Program-made: the position numbers and the translations under genes
Part shown: in pieces, positions 11,920-23,409 of the stretch
Layout: the number at the start of each line of letters is the position of its first letter
Numbering within the stretch: the stretch's first letter is position 1
Notes under the pieces: model-generated
Database searches by the model: none
Told to the model about the DNA's origin: nothing
The model's input: the letters and a program-made list of their open reading frames with translations, nothing else
Assembly (NCBI RefSeq): GCF_900090045.1
Contig: NC_041781.1
Coordinates: 1,651,001-1,715,000, forward strand
Length of the DNA stretch: 64,000 bases
Direction of reading: 5' to 3'
Origin: Plasmodium malariae
Taxonomy: Eukaryota; Apicomplexa; Aconoidasida; Haemosporida; Plasmodiidae

Positions 11920-13778
11920 TGTACATGTATATGCACATATACATACAAAAATACGTGGACACAAATATTTGTGTACCTTTCGGAGAGCTGTGTATGATAA
12001 AATTAAGATAGCTTACAATGAAAAGGGGCGATTTTGGGGAAATATTTTGTTCGCCCTTAAAAATTTTGCATACACACAAATGCATATTTATATATATATG
12101 TGCATACATAAAAGCGTACATGCATATACATGGACATTTCTCATAGCAATTTTTTTATAATTAGACATTGAGTTTTCCTTGGAACAGTAATATTATACTT
12201 TTTAAGGGACACACAAAGAAAATTTTTTTTTTTTCTGTAAATGTTTATCTACTATAAGGACGATTTGAACATGGATATTATTATTATTTTTTTTTTCCAT
12301 TTAAAATAAAAACAAAACAGGGAAAAATGCCTAGACGCGTGTTTTCTTAATTTGTATGTATTTATATCATGCACTTAAATTTGCATTAGTGCTATTTTTG
12401 CTTGCTATAGTTTTTATGAAACACAAGAGTTTCAAAAAAAAAATTCTTTTTTTTTTTTTTTTTGTATTTAATTTACGTTTTTGTTTTTACTCGTGATGAG
12501 CTAATAATTCAAGAGAGTTTTTTGCTTTTTTATTTTTTAAGAACTCTTAAAATGTAATTCAAATGTACGTGAATGTTTAAATGTGGGCAAATGTTTAAAT
12601 GTGGGCAAATGTTTAAATGTGGGCAAATGTTTAAATGTAGGCAAATGTTTAAATGTGGGCAAATGTTTAAATGTAGTCAAATGTTTAAATGTAGGCAAAT
12701 GTTTAAATGTAGTCAAATGTTTAAATGTAGTCAAATGTTTAAATGTAGGCAAATGTTTAAATGTGGGCAAATGTTTAAGTATAGGCGAATGTTTAAATGT
12801 ATGCGAATATTTACATTTTTAATGCTTCATAATAAGTCTAATAGAGAGGAAATAAAAAGAAGACAACGCGAAGGTAAAAAAAAACTAGAGTTGCTGTGTT
12901 TTCTTGAGAGTAAAACAATTTATTTTTTGTTTTTTGAAATGAGTAAAGTAAAACTAGTCTAAATGATATATGCATAGAAATACCAGATATATGAGTATAT
13001 ATATTTACACATTTACGTAAGCATGTACATAATATTTTATTAAGATGAAAAATATGAAAAGAGGAAGGAGACATGCCTATTAATTATACAGCTAAATGTT
13101 GAGCACATAATTAAGTGGATAAACTTTTGGAATGCATGCACAAGTATATCTGTTTGTATATGTGTGTGTATATGTATAGCTCTTGGCACTAAGCTATTGG
13201 CACTAAGCTCTTGGCACTAAGCTCTTGGCACTAGTTTTTTTAAAACTTCCTACATTGTTCATTCTGGGCAGAAACGATGGATGTGCGTTTTACAAAATAT
13301 TGATTAAAAATTATGAACAACTTTGAAAAGGGTAAAGTTAAAATGAAAAATATTATTATGCACTGTTAATAAAATAGATATACAAAAAACTTTTGGTTAA
13401 ATTTTTTTGGTAATTTTGTTGGCTGTTTTGTTCGCAAATTTGCCAGCAATTTTTCTCGTAATTTCGCTAAAACTTTGTTCATAATTTTTTCGTTATTTTA
13501 TGCTTTGTTGTATTTTATTTATTTATTTATTTTTTACTTATTTTTTTTATTTATTTTTTGTTTATTTTTTGTTTATTTTTTGTTTATTTTTTGTTTATTT
13601 TTTGTTTATTTTTTGTTTATTTTTTGTTTATTTTTTGTTTATTTTTTGTTTATTTTTTGTTTATTTTTTGTTTATTTTTTGTTTATTTTTTTTATTTTTT
13701 ATTTATTTTCATGGGAAAATTTCAGCTTACACACACCAAGTATACATAAATTTGACATCAACGGGTAATGACATTTTT

Positions 13779-13826
<48 letters not shown>

Positions 13827-14590
13827 CTGTGATAATATAGCTAAAAAAGAAGGATCGATTCAGTAATATTTCATTTGCAAAAATGAAGAAAAAATCTAAA
13901 TGTCTTTTAAGAAGTGTGGAAAAAGAACAAAAGTGTAAATAATAAAAAAATAACAGATATGTGTTATAAAAGATTATTATTATGTTACTGTTTGCTGGGT
14001 GTCCACAAACTGATTTATGTGTGAATTCGTTTAAAGATAGAGAAAACAAAAGAAAAAATAAGAAAAAATAAGAAAAAATAAGAAAAAATAACAAAAAAAT
14101 AAGAAAAAAGAAAAAATAACAAAAAAATAACAAAAAAATAACGAAAAGATAACGAAAAAATAAAGAAAAAATAACGAAAAAATAACGAAAAAATAACGAA
14201 AAAAATTGAGTGAAAAAGCAAATCAGGAAAAATTACATTATTATAATTTCTCTTTTTTCTAAATTTTTTCTAAATTTTTCCTCAAATTTTTGTTCTTTCG
14301 TCATTCGTTCGTCATTCTTATCATTTTTATCGATTTTTTTTTTTTTATCATTTTTCTTCATTTTTCACCATTTTTCTTCATTTTTCACCATTTTTCTTCA
14401 TTTTTCATCATTTTTCTTCTTTTCTTTTTTTTCCCACCCCTACATTTTAAAAACGTTAATTGACCTTTGTAGAAGGCTCTCTTCACAAATTAAAAAAAAA
14501 AAATCGAATTTTAGCGTTAAAGTTAATGCTTATGTCTGTACATATCTCTTTTAATAAATACGCCATATTTTATTTTATATACTAACCATA
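11802..14590. repeat. Spacer with 18-bp and 11-bp tandem arrays
   Basis: No exon was recognised. At 12573-12800 an 18-bp unit (aaatgtttaaatgtgggc, with t/a changes) repeats about 13 times; being a multiple of three it leaves several frames open and creates false proteins on both strands. At 13195-13235 a 15-bp unit (ttggcactaagct plus 2) repeats about three times. At 13553-13690 an 11-bp unit (tttttgtttat) repeats about twelve times, and 14045-14205 carries aaaaaataac-type repeats. (TA)n runs flank the array zone. Confidence 0.8.
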
Positions 14591-14740
14591 ATGACAATAA
14601 AAAAAATTTATAATGGGCATTTCCGCAGAATACCATCAAGGTGAACATTTAAGAGAGACTGTTTTAAAAATGTACTAAAATGTAGAAACATGTACGCACT
14701 GCGTACATGTATACACAAATGTATATATGATGTACATACA

Positions 14741-14780
<40 letters not shown>

Positions 14781-16082
14781 CTAATATATGCAAATGTAAT
14801 AATGTTATTGCAATTATGCAAATGCAGGGATGTATATATATATATATATTATAATAATACAACCAAATATTTATTCGCACAATAAAAGAATTATATATAC
14901 ATATGTATATATATATATTTATATACATGTATATATACAACATATGAATACAAGTTTTTTTCTTTTAATAGGGACAAAGCTGAAAGTAGCTTTTCCACTG
15001 AGAAATCATCTGTGAGAAATTAAAAAAAAAAAGAAAATACATCAGAATATTCATATGTATGCATATGCGTATTGGGTTACGTCAATATTTATATACATAC
15101 GTACACACATTCATATATATGAAACGTTAAAAACAATATAATTAAAGCATTTTGTTTGACTCGACATGGAAATTTTCGTAAAGCATTACGATATACGTTG
15201 TTTCTTCCCGTTTTACAAGAATAACCACGGAATAAATATCGTTTATCAATAAAATTGCACATAAATATGCGTACAAAAAATTTGACATATATATGTGTAT
15301 AAATACATGTGTGTGTATGCATATATCTATGTATAAATACGTATGTGCGTATAAATACATAGGCGCGTATAAATACATAGGCGCGTATAAATACATAGGC
15401 GCGTATAAATACATATGTGCGTATAAATACATATGTGTATATATACATGTACAAAACATTTTCCGCAGGGGGAAGCATTTAATGAAAGCAAAAGTTTTGA
15501 AAAAAAAGGTTAAACAAATGGACACTTAAAAAAAATTCGTTTTTTTTTTTTTTTTTTTTTTTTTTTGCCATTTTACACATCATTCAATTGTGTATTTTTT
15601 ATTTTATTTTTTTTTTTTTAATTCCCTTTTCAACTGTCCGCTTGTGTTATGTTTTACTTTTTAGGCGATTACGGGATTGTTGATAACATAATATATGGTG
15701 CAGGTAAAATATCTTCGTCTGATACTTACCACTTTTTAAAAAAAATTTATTCGTTCTGAGAATATATATATTTACATATTTGTGTTATTCCATTTGTTTT
15801 AAACTCCCTCTTTTGTTTCTATCCACTTATCGCTTCGATCCCTGTGAAATACTACTATTGATAGATAAATAATCCTTATACTAATGTGTAAACATAACCT
15901 TACAGTGCACATTCATTTCCCCATTGTTCTTTTGTATCCCAGGTATAGGTGTCGGAGCCGTGGGACTATCGCTCGCAGTACTCAGTTCAACCGTTCTTGC
16001 CTCGACTTTATTATTTTCATCTTATTTTTGCACAAATACTTGCAATGTGAACGAAGAGGAATTCTCTGATGATTTTATTTAG
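14591..16082 (+). CDS. Small five-exon gene, 102-aa putative membrane protein
   Basis: I deduce five tiny exons: 14591-14640, 14972-15011, 15469-15508, 15665-15703 and 15943-16082. Every junction is GT..AG and the phases agree (2, 0, 1, 1), giving one open frame of 102 residues ending at TAG. The product starts MTIKKIYNGHFRRIPSRDKA, continues polar (SSFSTEKSS, NESKSFEKKGDYG), and then has one hydrophobic segment, IGVGAVGLSLAVLSSTVLAS plus TLLFSSYF (about residues 58-86). It ends in an acidic tail, NVNEEEFSDDFI. I do not recognise the family. A single-pass or tail-anchored membrane protein is the inference. The gene converges on the CNNM gene. Starting at the ATG at 14614 instead puts the chain out of frame, so 14591 is preferred. 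Confidence 0.6.
15300..15435. repeat. 18-bp tandem array inside intron 2 of the 102-aa gene
   Basis: A unit of about 18 bp (gcgtataaatacataggc and cgtataaatacatatgtg variants) repeats about six times between exons 2 and 3. It opens long false frames of Tyr/Ile/Ala/Lys text on both strands. Confidence 0.8.
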
Positions 16083-16621
16083 ATCATTTGTGTGGTATAC
16101 GTGCACAGGTCAGACGGAAAAGAAGAAATGCATTGGATGCGCGCGTATGGACAAGTAAATAAATAGACATATTAAAACACACAAAAACGCAGAGATAGGT
16201 ATGTGCGCATATTTACATAGTTGATGGAGCTTTTAAAGAACAATTTTATTTTATCCATATTCTCCTTCCACGGCATCCTTTTATTGGTTCATTTCGTTTA
16301 ATTTTGCATTATTTTGCTTCATTTTGCTTCAATATGCTTTATTTCGTTTTATTTTGCTTCAATATGCTTTATTTCGTTTTATTTTGCTTCATTTTGCTTT
16401 ATTTTGCTTTATTTTGCTTTATTTTGCTTCATTTTGCTTCATTTTGCTTTATTTTGCTTTATTTTATTTTTTTTAAAATTCTTTAAAACTATAACTTCGT
16501 CATACAACATACAAAGAAATTAAAATAATTTTTCCAAAAAGAAAAAGGAAGATCACTAACAAATGTCAAAATTTAAAAAGAAACAAAAAAGAGAAAAACT
16601 ACAGTTTAGTTATTTCCAAAT
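16083..16621. repeat. Convergent spacer with TTTTGCTTCA/TTTTGCTTTA decamer array
   Basis: This is the 3' flank of both neighbours. At about 16298-16468 a 10-bp unit (ttttgcttca/ttttgcttta, with some ttttcgttta) repeats about 17 times. No exon was seen. Confidence 0.75.
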
Positions 16622-19600
16622 TTAATTATCTCCAATGATCTCGTCAACTTCGTTGTTGTAGCATTCTGAAAAAAATAAAGAAAAGAAAAAAAAAGATATT
16701 ATACGTTAACCGTTAATCGTTAAGCAGCTAAACGTTTAACAGTTAATCGGCGTGCGCTCTTTTCAAGTCCAAATTAGTGAACGCGCGCGTAGCCAAAGTG
16801 AAACAGCATAGTAATTGGCATTGTTCATACGTGAATAATATAAAAAATTTAATTACCTATAATCATGTCCATATACTCGTTTTTTGACAAAATCATGTAT
16901 TCACAGGCAGTATCTACAAAGATGAGATGAAGCGTATAAAAAAAAAAAAATGTATATATGTAAGCAGCATGTGGAACGGACGTTCTTTCGCTGTATCAAT
17001 TTATGTGCATTTATTCAAATGAATGGCAATTTTTTTTTCTTATTCTTTCTTATTCTTTTTTATCCTTTTTGTCTTTTTTCTTTTTTTCCTTTTTTTCCTT
17101 TTTTTCTCTTTCCTTCCTCCTTTCTAACCTGCCACATAGGCGCACTTGTTGAAGTACACATGCTGCGTGTACCATTTTTTAAACAAGATATTGATGTTTT
17201 TTTGAATAACGATGGTTTGGGGTTTATTTGTAGTAGCGGTAGAAGTAGAAGCAGTGTTGGCAGTCGTAGTAGCTGCCTCCGTCGTCGTATCTGCAACCGT
17301 AGTCTGACCAGCTGGGTATATGTTTTTTTTATTTTTCTCTTTTTTTGATTTCTTTAGGAAAGTCCACGTATTATTTTTTGGATTACTTTGATCATCTGAA
17401 TCTTTCCTCCTAAAAAACAATGATCTTTTTTTTTTTTTTTTTTTTTCTTCTTCATACTTCTTTATAACGTTTATTCTTTTTTCAATTGTGCCGTTAAAGA
17501 GTTCAATAATATTACAAGGCCCTAAGGCTTCCAACCCAATGATGCACTTTCCTCCTAAGATATTTTTATCATTTTTTACATTTCTTACTTTTCCCTTCAT
17601 TAAAATTATAGCATAATTTAAAAATGTGTTTTCTTTTAGTAGATATTCGTCCTTTGTTAATGTTTTAATTTTTTTTTTTTGAATACATTTGCTTATCAAC
17701 TGGGTATCTATATATTTGAAATAAACATTTTCCTTCAGGAAGTTAATGACTTCCCTTTGGTAACTAAGCATTGTTGACTTTTTCCTTATTTTTTGCTCGT
17801 TCATGTGGATGACTAGTGCATCATTCGGAGTATAGACAGTCTTGATATTACCTCTATCAGCCGTTTTATCTGCTACCTTACATGATGCCTCTATCCTACC
17901 CTTGTCATGATCCACCTTATCGCTTCCTCTTTCTAACACCCCTTCATTGATAGTAACATGCTTATCTATCACTGTGCCTTTCTTTATATCAACCATTCGA
18001 TCCTTACTTGAGCTATGTTTCCTCTTCTTATCTATTCCTTGAAAATTCTTTTTTCCCTGATCAACATTTATCTTTTTCATACGTTCGTTTGAATTATTCC
18101 ACACAAAATTTGAAGGTATGTCAACAAATTTTTTTAGATTTCTAAAATCGAATTCATCTGAGATTTCTTCTTGTAATAACATTTCAATAACATCCTCTAA
18201 CGTAATAATGCCAATATGAGAGTAAGTAGGATCTGTATTTTCATTATACATAACCTTTCTAACTACAACAATATGGTTGTTTGCACTTTTGAAAAAACTT
18301 AAAAGAGAAAGAATACTTTCATCATAGTCTACTCCATATACATACCTACCAATGTGTTTCAATATATACTTCACTGGTATTTCTATGTCTTTATGTCTAG
18401 TAACCCTAATATAATTTTTAATATCTAAGAATATAAGTTCCATATTTTTCTCTTTATTTAAATTTTCTTTTATCATTACGCTCTCGGTACCATACCTGCT
18501 TCGACTGTTGTTCAAGTCCAGGTGCATAATGCTGGCAGGGGGTACATACCCCTGCTTCTTGGATTCCATTCTCTCCCTCTGCTCACATGGTTCATTACCA
18601 CTGGAGCAGCTACTACTGTTGCCGTTACTATTGCCTCTTTTGTCTCTGCTACTACCCTGGTCCTTAAACGACCGCCTTATTCTGTGTCCACTTTTGTTAA
18701 TCTTGTTGTACATCCTTATCTTTTTCTTCACATCCATGAACACTAGCTGTTCGTTTAAACTGGACGAGTTATCATTGTCACTATCCATCATCTGATCTGA
18801 AAGAAACTCGACGAAATCCACATTTTTATTTTTAGAAGCATACGGGTTTTTGTACGACTTTTTAATTTTTTTTCTTTTTTTTTCCCTTAACTTCGAGGGG
18901 TTTACTATTTCATTTGTTTTTTCATCGTCTCTCCGCAATTTTCTATCACCTGCGCTGTAGTAATTATTGCTGGTCGTCTTCTCGTCCCCTACGTTAATTT
19001 TCACTCTCTTTTTTTTTTTTTTTTTACCATTAATATAGCCGTCGTTGCTGTTGTTGCTACTGTTGCTGCTGTTACTACTGTTCCTATTTTTGCAATTTTT
19101 GCTATTTATTTTTTTTTTTTGCACTACCCCCCCTTTATCTTTGCCCATCTGTTCGATGCTTATTTTTACATTTTCTTGGTCCGAATTTTCAGGGGCCCCT
19201 CTTTCACTGTCCGTATCAGAATGTTTCGTTTTGTCCATATTCTCGTCGACTCCCTTATCGTTGTAAATAGATCTGTTCTTATTAGTATTTCTCATAACGG
19301 CACTTCCTTTAGAATTTCCTGTCTTGCTCTTCTCTTTCATATTGACCACATGATTATCCCTTTCTATATCTTTATCATCATCTTTGCCAATCGTACTGTC
19401 TAGGTCACTATCATTTTCTTCCGTATTTGTATCATAGGTTCCGTTCCTTTTCTTACCATTGTAATTACTTAAAACATGGAAATATTTATCATTCATACTT
19501 TTATCCTCATCCGGTTTCTGCTTCTTCCATTGATTCTCTTTTGGTGTTTCTTTACCCAGTGCAGATCGACTCTGCATTTCTTTATCATCATAGGAGCATA

Positions 19601-21173
19601 TTTTATTTGCTATTCTAATTTTCTTTGATTTCAGTTTTATCATGTGAAATATACCAGAGCCTGTTCCTTTTCTATAATACATGTGTTTATTTTTATCTTT
19701 TCTTTTTCTGCATTGTACTAAAGAATTAGTATCAAAGATTATTTTGTTAATTCCAAACCATATGTTTATTAAATCTTTAATATGTATAAGACCTACAACA
19801 CACTCAGATATGTTTCTATTAAGCACAGGTATTCTTGAAAACCCACTTTTCAAAATTTTCTTTATCGTATGGTAATTTATAAAACTATTATAATCAATTC
19901 CAAACACATAATCTATATCAGTCATAATATGTATCACTTTGTATTGGGATAACTCTAGTGCACTTACAACAATCTTTGCTTCATCTTCGTTTAGTATGCC
20001 CGCTGCACTTTTATGCACATCCACCAGGGCTTTCAGCTGCTTCTTGTCATAGGTGTTAAGCACATTCTTTCCTGCAGTGAAGGAGAGATGTGAAGTGGTT
20101 TAGAAGTGGTTAAGAAGTGGTTAAGAAGTGGTTAAGAAGTGGTTAAGAAGTGGTTAAGAAGTGGTTAAGAAGTGGTTTAGAAGTGGTTAAGAAGTGGTTA
20201 AGAAGTGGTTAAGAAGTGGTTAAGAAGTGGTTAAGAAGTGGTTTAGAAGTGGTTAATAAGTGGTGTATAGATGCAGTTGTATAGACGCAGTGTACAGACA
20301 CGATGTATACACACGCCATAACGGGGTAAGGATGTGATAAAAACAAGGAAAAGAAACGATACTGGGGATGACAATAAACATATATAAAGAATGTGCAATG
20401 AACGCAATGCATGTACTACATAACAACCACAAGTGTGTGCAACGTTCTGTGCTCGGCTTACCTACAAAACGATCTAAAATCAAACTAGTGGGTTTAGCAA
20501 AAATGTAAAGGCAAAACTTCAAACAATGAATAAGTGGAGCAAAGAACCCTCCGATAGCTAAACCATGTTTTGAACATACGGATTGAGGTATTATTTCCCC
20601 AAATATTGTAATAATTAACGTAGATACAATAAAAGATGTAAATCCATCAGTTAATTCCCCTAAGAGTAAACTAAAGGCTGAATTTACCATAACATTTGCT
20701 GTAATGAATGTAACTAATATTTCGTTTGTATTATTTCGTAAGGGAAGTATCTTCCTTGCATTCTTTGCATTACTTAATTCTTTTTTGTTCTTTTCAGATA
20801 CTAATATTAACAAGTTTAGTTGAAGCGTATCCAGCATCATTATTCCGAGGGACAAGCCTACAAAGGAGGGGAAGAGAAAACGAGGAAAGGAAAGCATGAA
20901 ATGTCAAAAGGCCAATGAACTCAAAAGAGTGCCTTTGCCTATACACACAAGCGCGTAAAGAATATGCATAATAATAGGAATAAATATATGCGTAATAATA
21001 GGAATAAATATAAGCGTAAACATACTTGTAAACACAAGTATGCACATCATTATCCACACACATGTATGCACACACAATTATATAACTCCAGCGATAGGGC
21101 CAACCTTACCCGAAAAAAGAGCGCTCAAAATTCCACATGCTACGATACACGTTATAAGTAACCATAATTGCAT
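16622..21173 (-). CDS. MAM3: CNNM/MAM3-type Mg2+ transporter with split CBS pair
   Basis: I deduce five exons: 21173-21110, 20857-20462, 20071-17129, 16913-16857 and 16665-16622. Phase is 1 at every junction, giving 1167 residues. Residues 1-150 are the CNNM/DUF21 membrane domain: ILSALFSGLSLGIMMLD across intron 1, then VTFITANVMVNSAFSLLLGE and FGEIIPQSVCSKHGLAIG, the conserved FGEIxPQxxCxRHGLxxG core. CBS motif 1 lies at ~192-250 and CBS motif 2 at ~714-790, ending IITLEDVIEMLLQEEISDE. Between them is a ~450-residue basic, Asn/Ser/Lys-rich insertion. About 930-1000 resembles the cyclic-nucleotide-binding homology domain found after CBS in CNNMs. The family exports or regulates Mg2+ at plasma or internal membranes. 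The ATG follows an in-frame stop and begins the first hydrophobic helix (MQLWLLITCIVACG), supporting this start. Confidence 0.88.
20098..20262. repeat. 11-bp tandem array in intron 2 of the CNNM gene
   Basis: The unit gaagtggttaa (occasionally ending ttta) repeats about 15 times, close to the splice acceptor of the large exon. It is intronic: the flanking exons join in phase across it. Confidence 0.9.
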
Positions 21174-22372
21174 TTGAGGAAAACAAATGAATCAAATTCA
21201 AAGCAATTACAGCAAAAAAAAAAAAAATATATATATAATAAGTTAGTATATGGTATAATAAGCTCGTATATGGTATAATAAGCTCGTATATGGTATAATA
21301 AGCTCGTATATGGTATAATAAGCTCGTATATGGTATAATCTCGTATATGGTTTAATAAGCTCGTATATGGTTTAATAAGCTCGTATATGGTTTAATAAGC
21401 TCGTATATGGTTTAATAAGCTCGTATATGGTTTAATAAGCTCGTATATGGTTTAATAAGCTCGTATATGGTATAGTAAGCTCGTATATGGTATAATAAGA
21501 TAGCATACGATATGGTACGATAGTGCATAATAAAATAACTTAAAAGGAATAAAATAGGGTAGTTTGGGTGATGCAGGGGGAAGCAACAAATAAAAAAGGT
21601 TTGCACTGTTACCCTATCGGTTTTTACCGACTTAGGAGTTAGCAGCTCTATAAAAAAAGGAAAAGAAAATGGAATGAAGCTAAACAAAACAAAGCTTATC
21701 ATAGCAAAGCAAAGAAAAATGTGTTGTTATAAGTGAAACAGAGTGCCACTCATTTATCTGTAGCTTAACGGATTTATTGTGCTACGCTATGCTGTGTTTA
21801 TTTATTTATTTATTTATTTTTTATTTATATATTTTTTATATATTTATTTTATTTTATTTTATTTATTATTTATTTATATATTTTTTATATATTTATTTTA
21901 TTTTATTTATTTATTTATTTATTTACTTTATTTACTTTATTTATTTATTTATTTATTTATTTTATTTTATTTTATTTTATTTATTTTTTTTTCTTTGGCC
22001 TTTCTTCTTACACAAAATGAATAGATTAAGTCGAAGTATCGTTCAGCGATAATTTTATGAGATCAGTTAATGGAATGTAACAAGATAGATCATACGAAAA
22101 GTGCAAACTATTTGAAAACGCGATAAAAGCTTAAAGGAAAAGGGCATTCATAAAAAAAAAAAGAAAAAAAAAGTAATATATAGCTGTTATTCTGTTGTTG
22201 CTATATTGTTGCACTGTTGTTGCTCTGTTGTTGCACTGTTGTTGCTCTGTTGTTGCTCTGTTGTTGCACTGTTGTTGCTATGCTGTTACTATCGTTATAA
22301 ATGCCCCTATCGATTAAGTGCAATTCACAAAAAACAAATTAGTATGAGGAAGGACAAATATACATATACATG

Positions 22373-22404
<32 letters not shown>

Positions 22405-22754
22405 AATATGTACATAACGCAGGTGTGGTGGTAGGATGCTCTTTTATAGCATTTTTAAAAGCACACGCGGGAAGGAAAGTAAAATGTACACGTACGTATG
22501 CATGAGTTAATATATGTACGAGTGTAAGTGATCCTATGTGCATACCTAAATACTAAAATATTAATGTACGTATACCCAGAATGTATGCATGTACATATAT
22601 ATATGTATACAAATACATATACAAATACATATACAAATACATACACAAATACATATATAAATGCATATATAAATACATATATAAATATATATATATATAT
22701 ATATAAATACATATACATATAAAATTAGGGCAGGAACAATACTAAAGGAGAGTA

Positions 22755-22793
<39 letters not shown>

Positions 22794-22885
22794 TTTCTTG
22801 ATATAATATAGTAAATTTTATTTGCCGTAAAAATAGTAACCTCTCTGCGGTGTGACACACATTTTTATTTATTTACTATTCCATT

Positions 22886-22968
<83 letters not shown>

Positions 22969-22983
22969 AATAAAGTGGATATA

Positions 22984-23043
<60 letters not shown>

Positions 23044-23372
23044 ATGTATTATGCCCATATATTTACATACACGTAATGTGCATATGTACACAGTGATGCA
23101 CGCGAATACCTTATTGCATATGTATATGAATACATAGATTTATGCACATATATAAGTAACATATGGATATATTATGTATACAAGTTTATGTATTTTTTTT
23201 TTTTTTTTTTCGCTGAAATCTTGTGAGAAAGTTAAAAAAAAAAAAGAAATCCACGTAAAATATTTTAAATTTGCATAACGGTTTGATGTGAACTTATTCT
23301 TTTTTTTCGTCGAATGGTTTACCTTTTATATATTTCTCTTTCGTAGTATTATTAATTAATATACAATTACGT

Positions 23373-23409
<37 letters not shown>

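Noticed and set aside
12573..12962. 129-residue plus-strand and 77-residue minus-strand frames over the 18-bp array
   Set aside because: They are products of a stop-free tandem repeat with no unique flanking coding sequence.
17060..19900. Many plus-strand frames opposite the CNNM exon
   Set aside because: They are antisense shadows of a Lys/Asn/Ser-rich coding exon, which reads as Leu/Phe/Ser-rich text.
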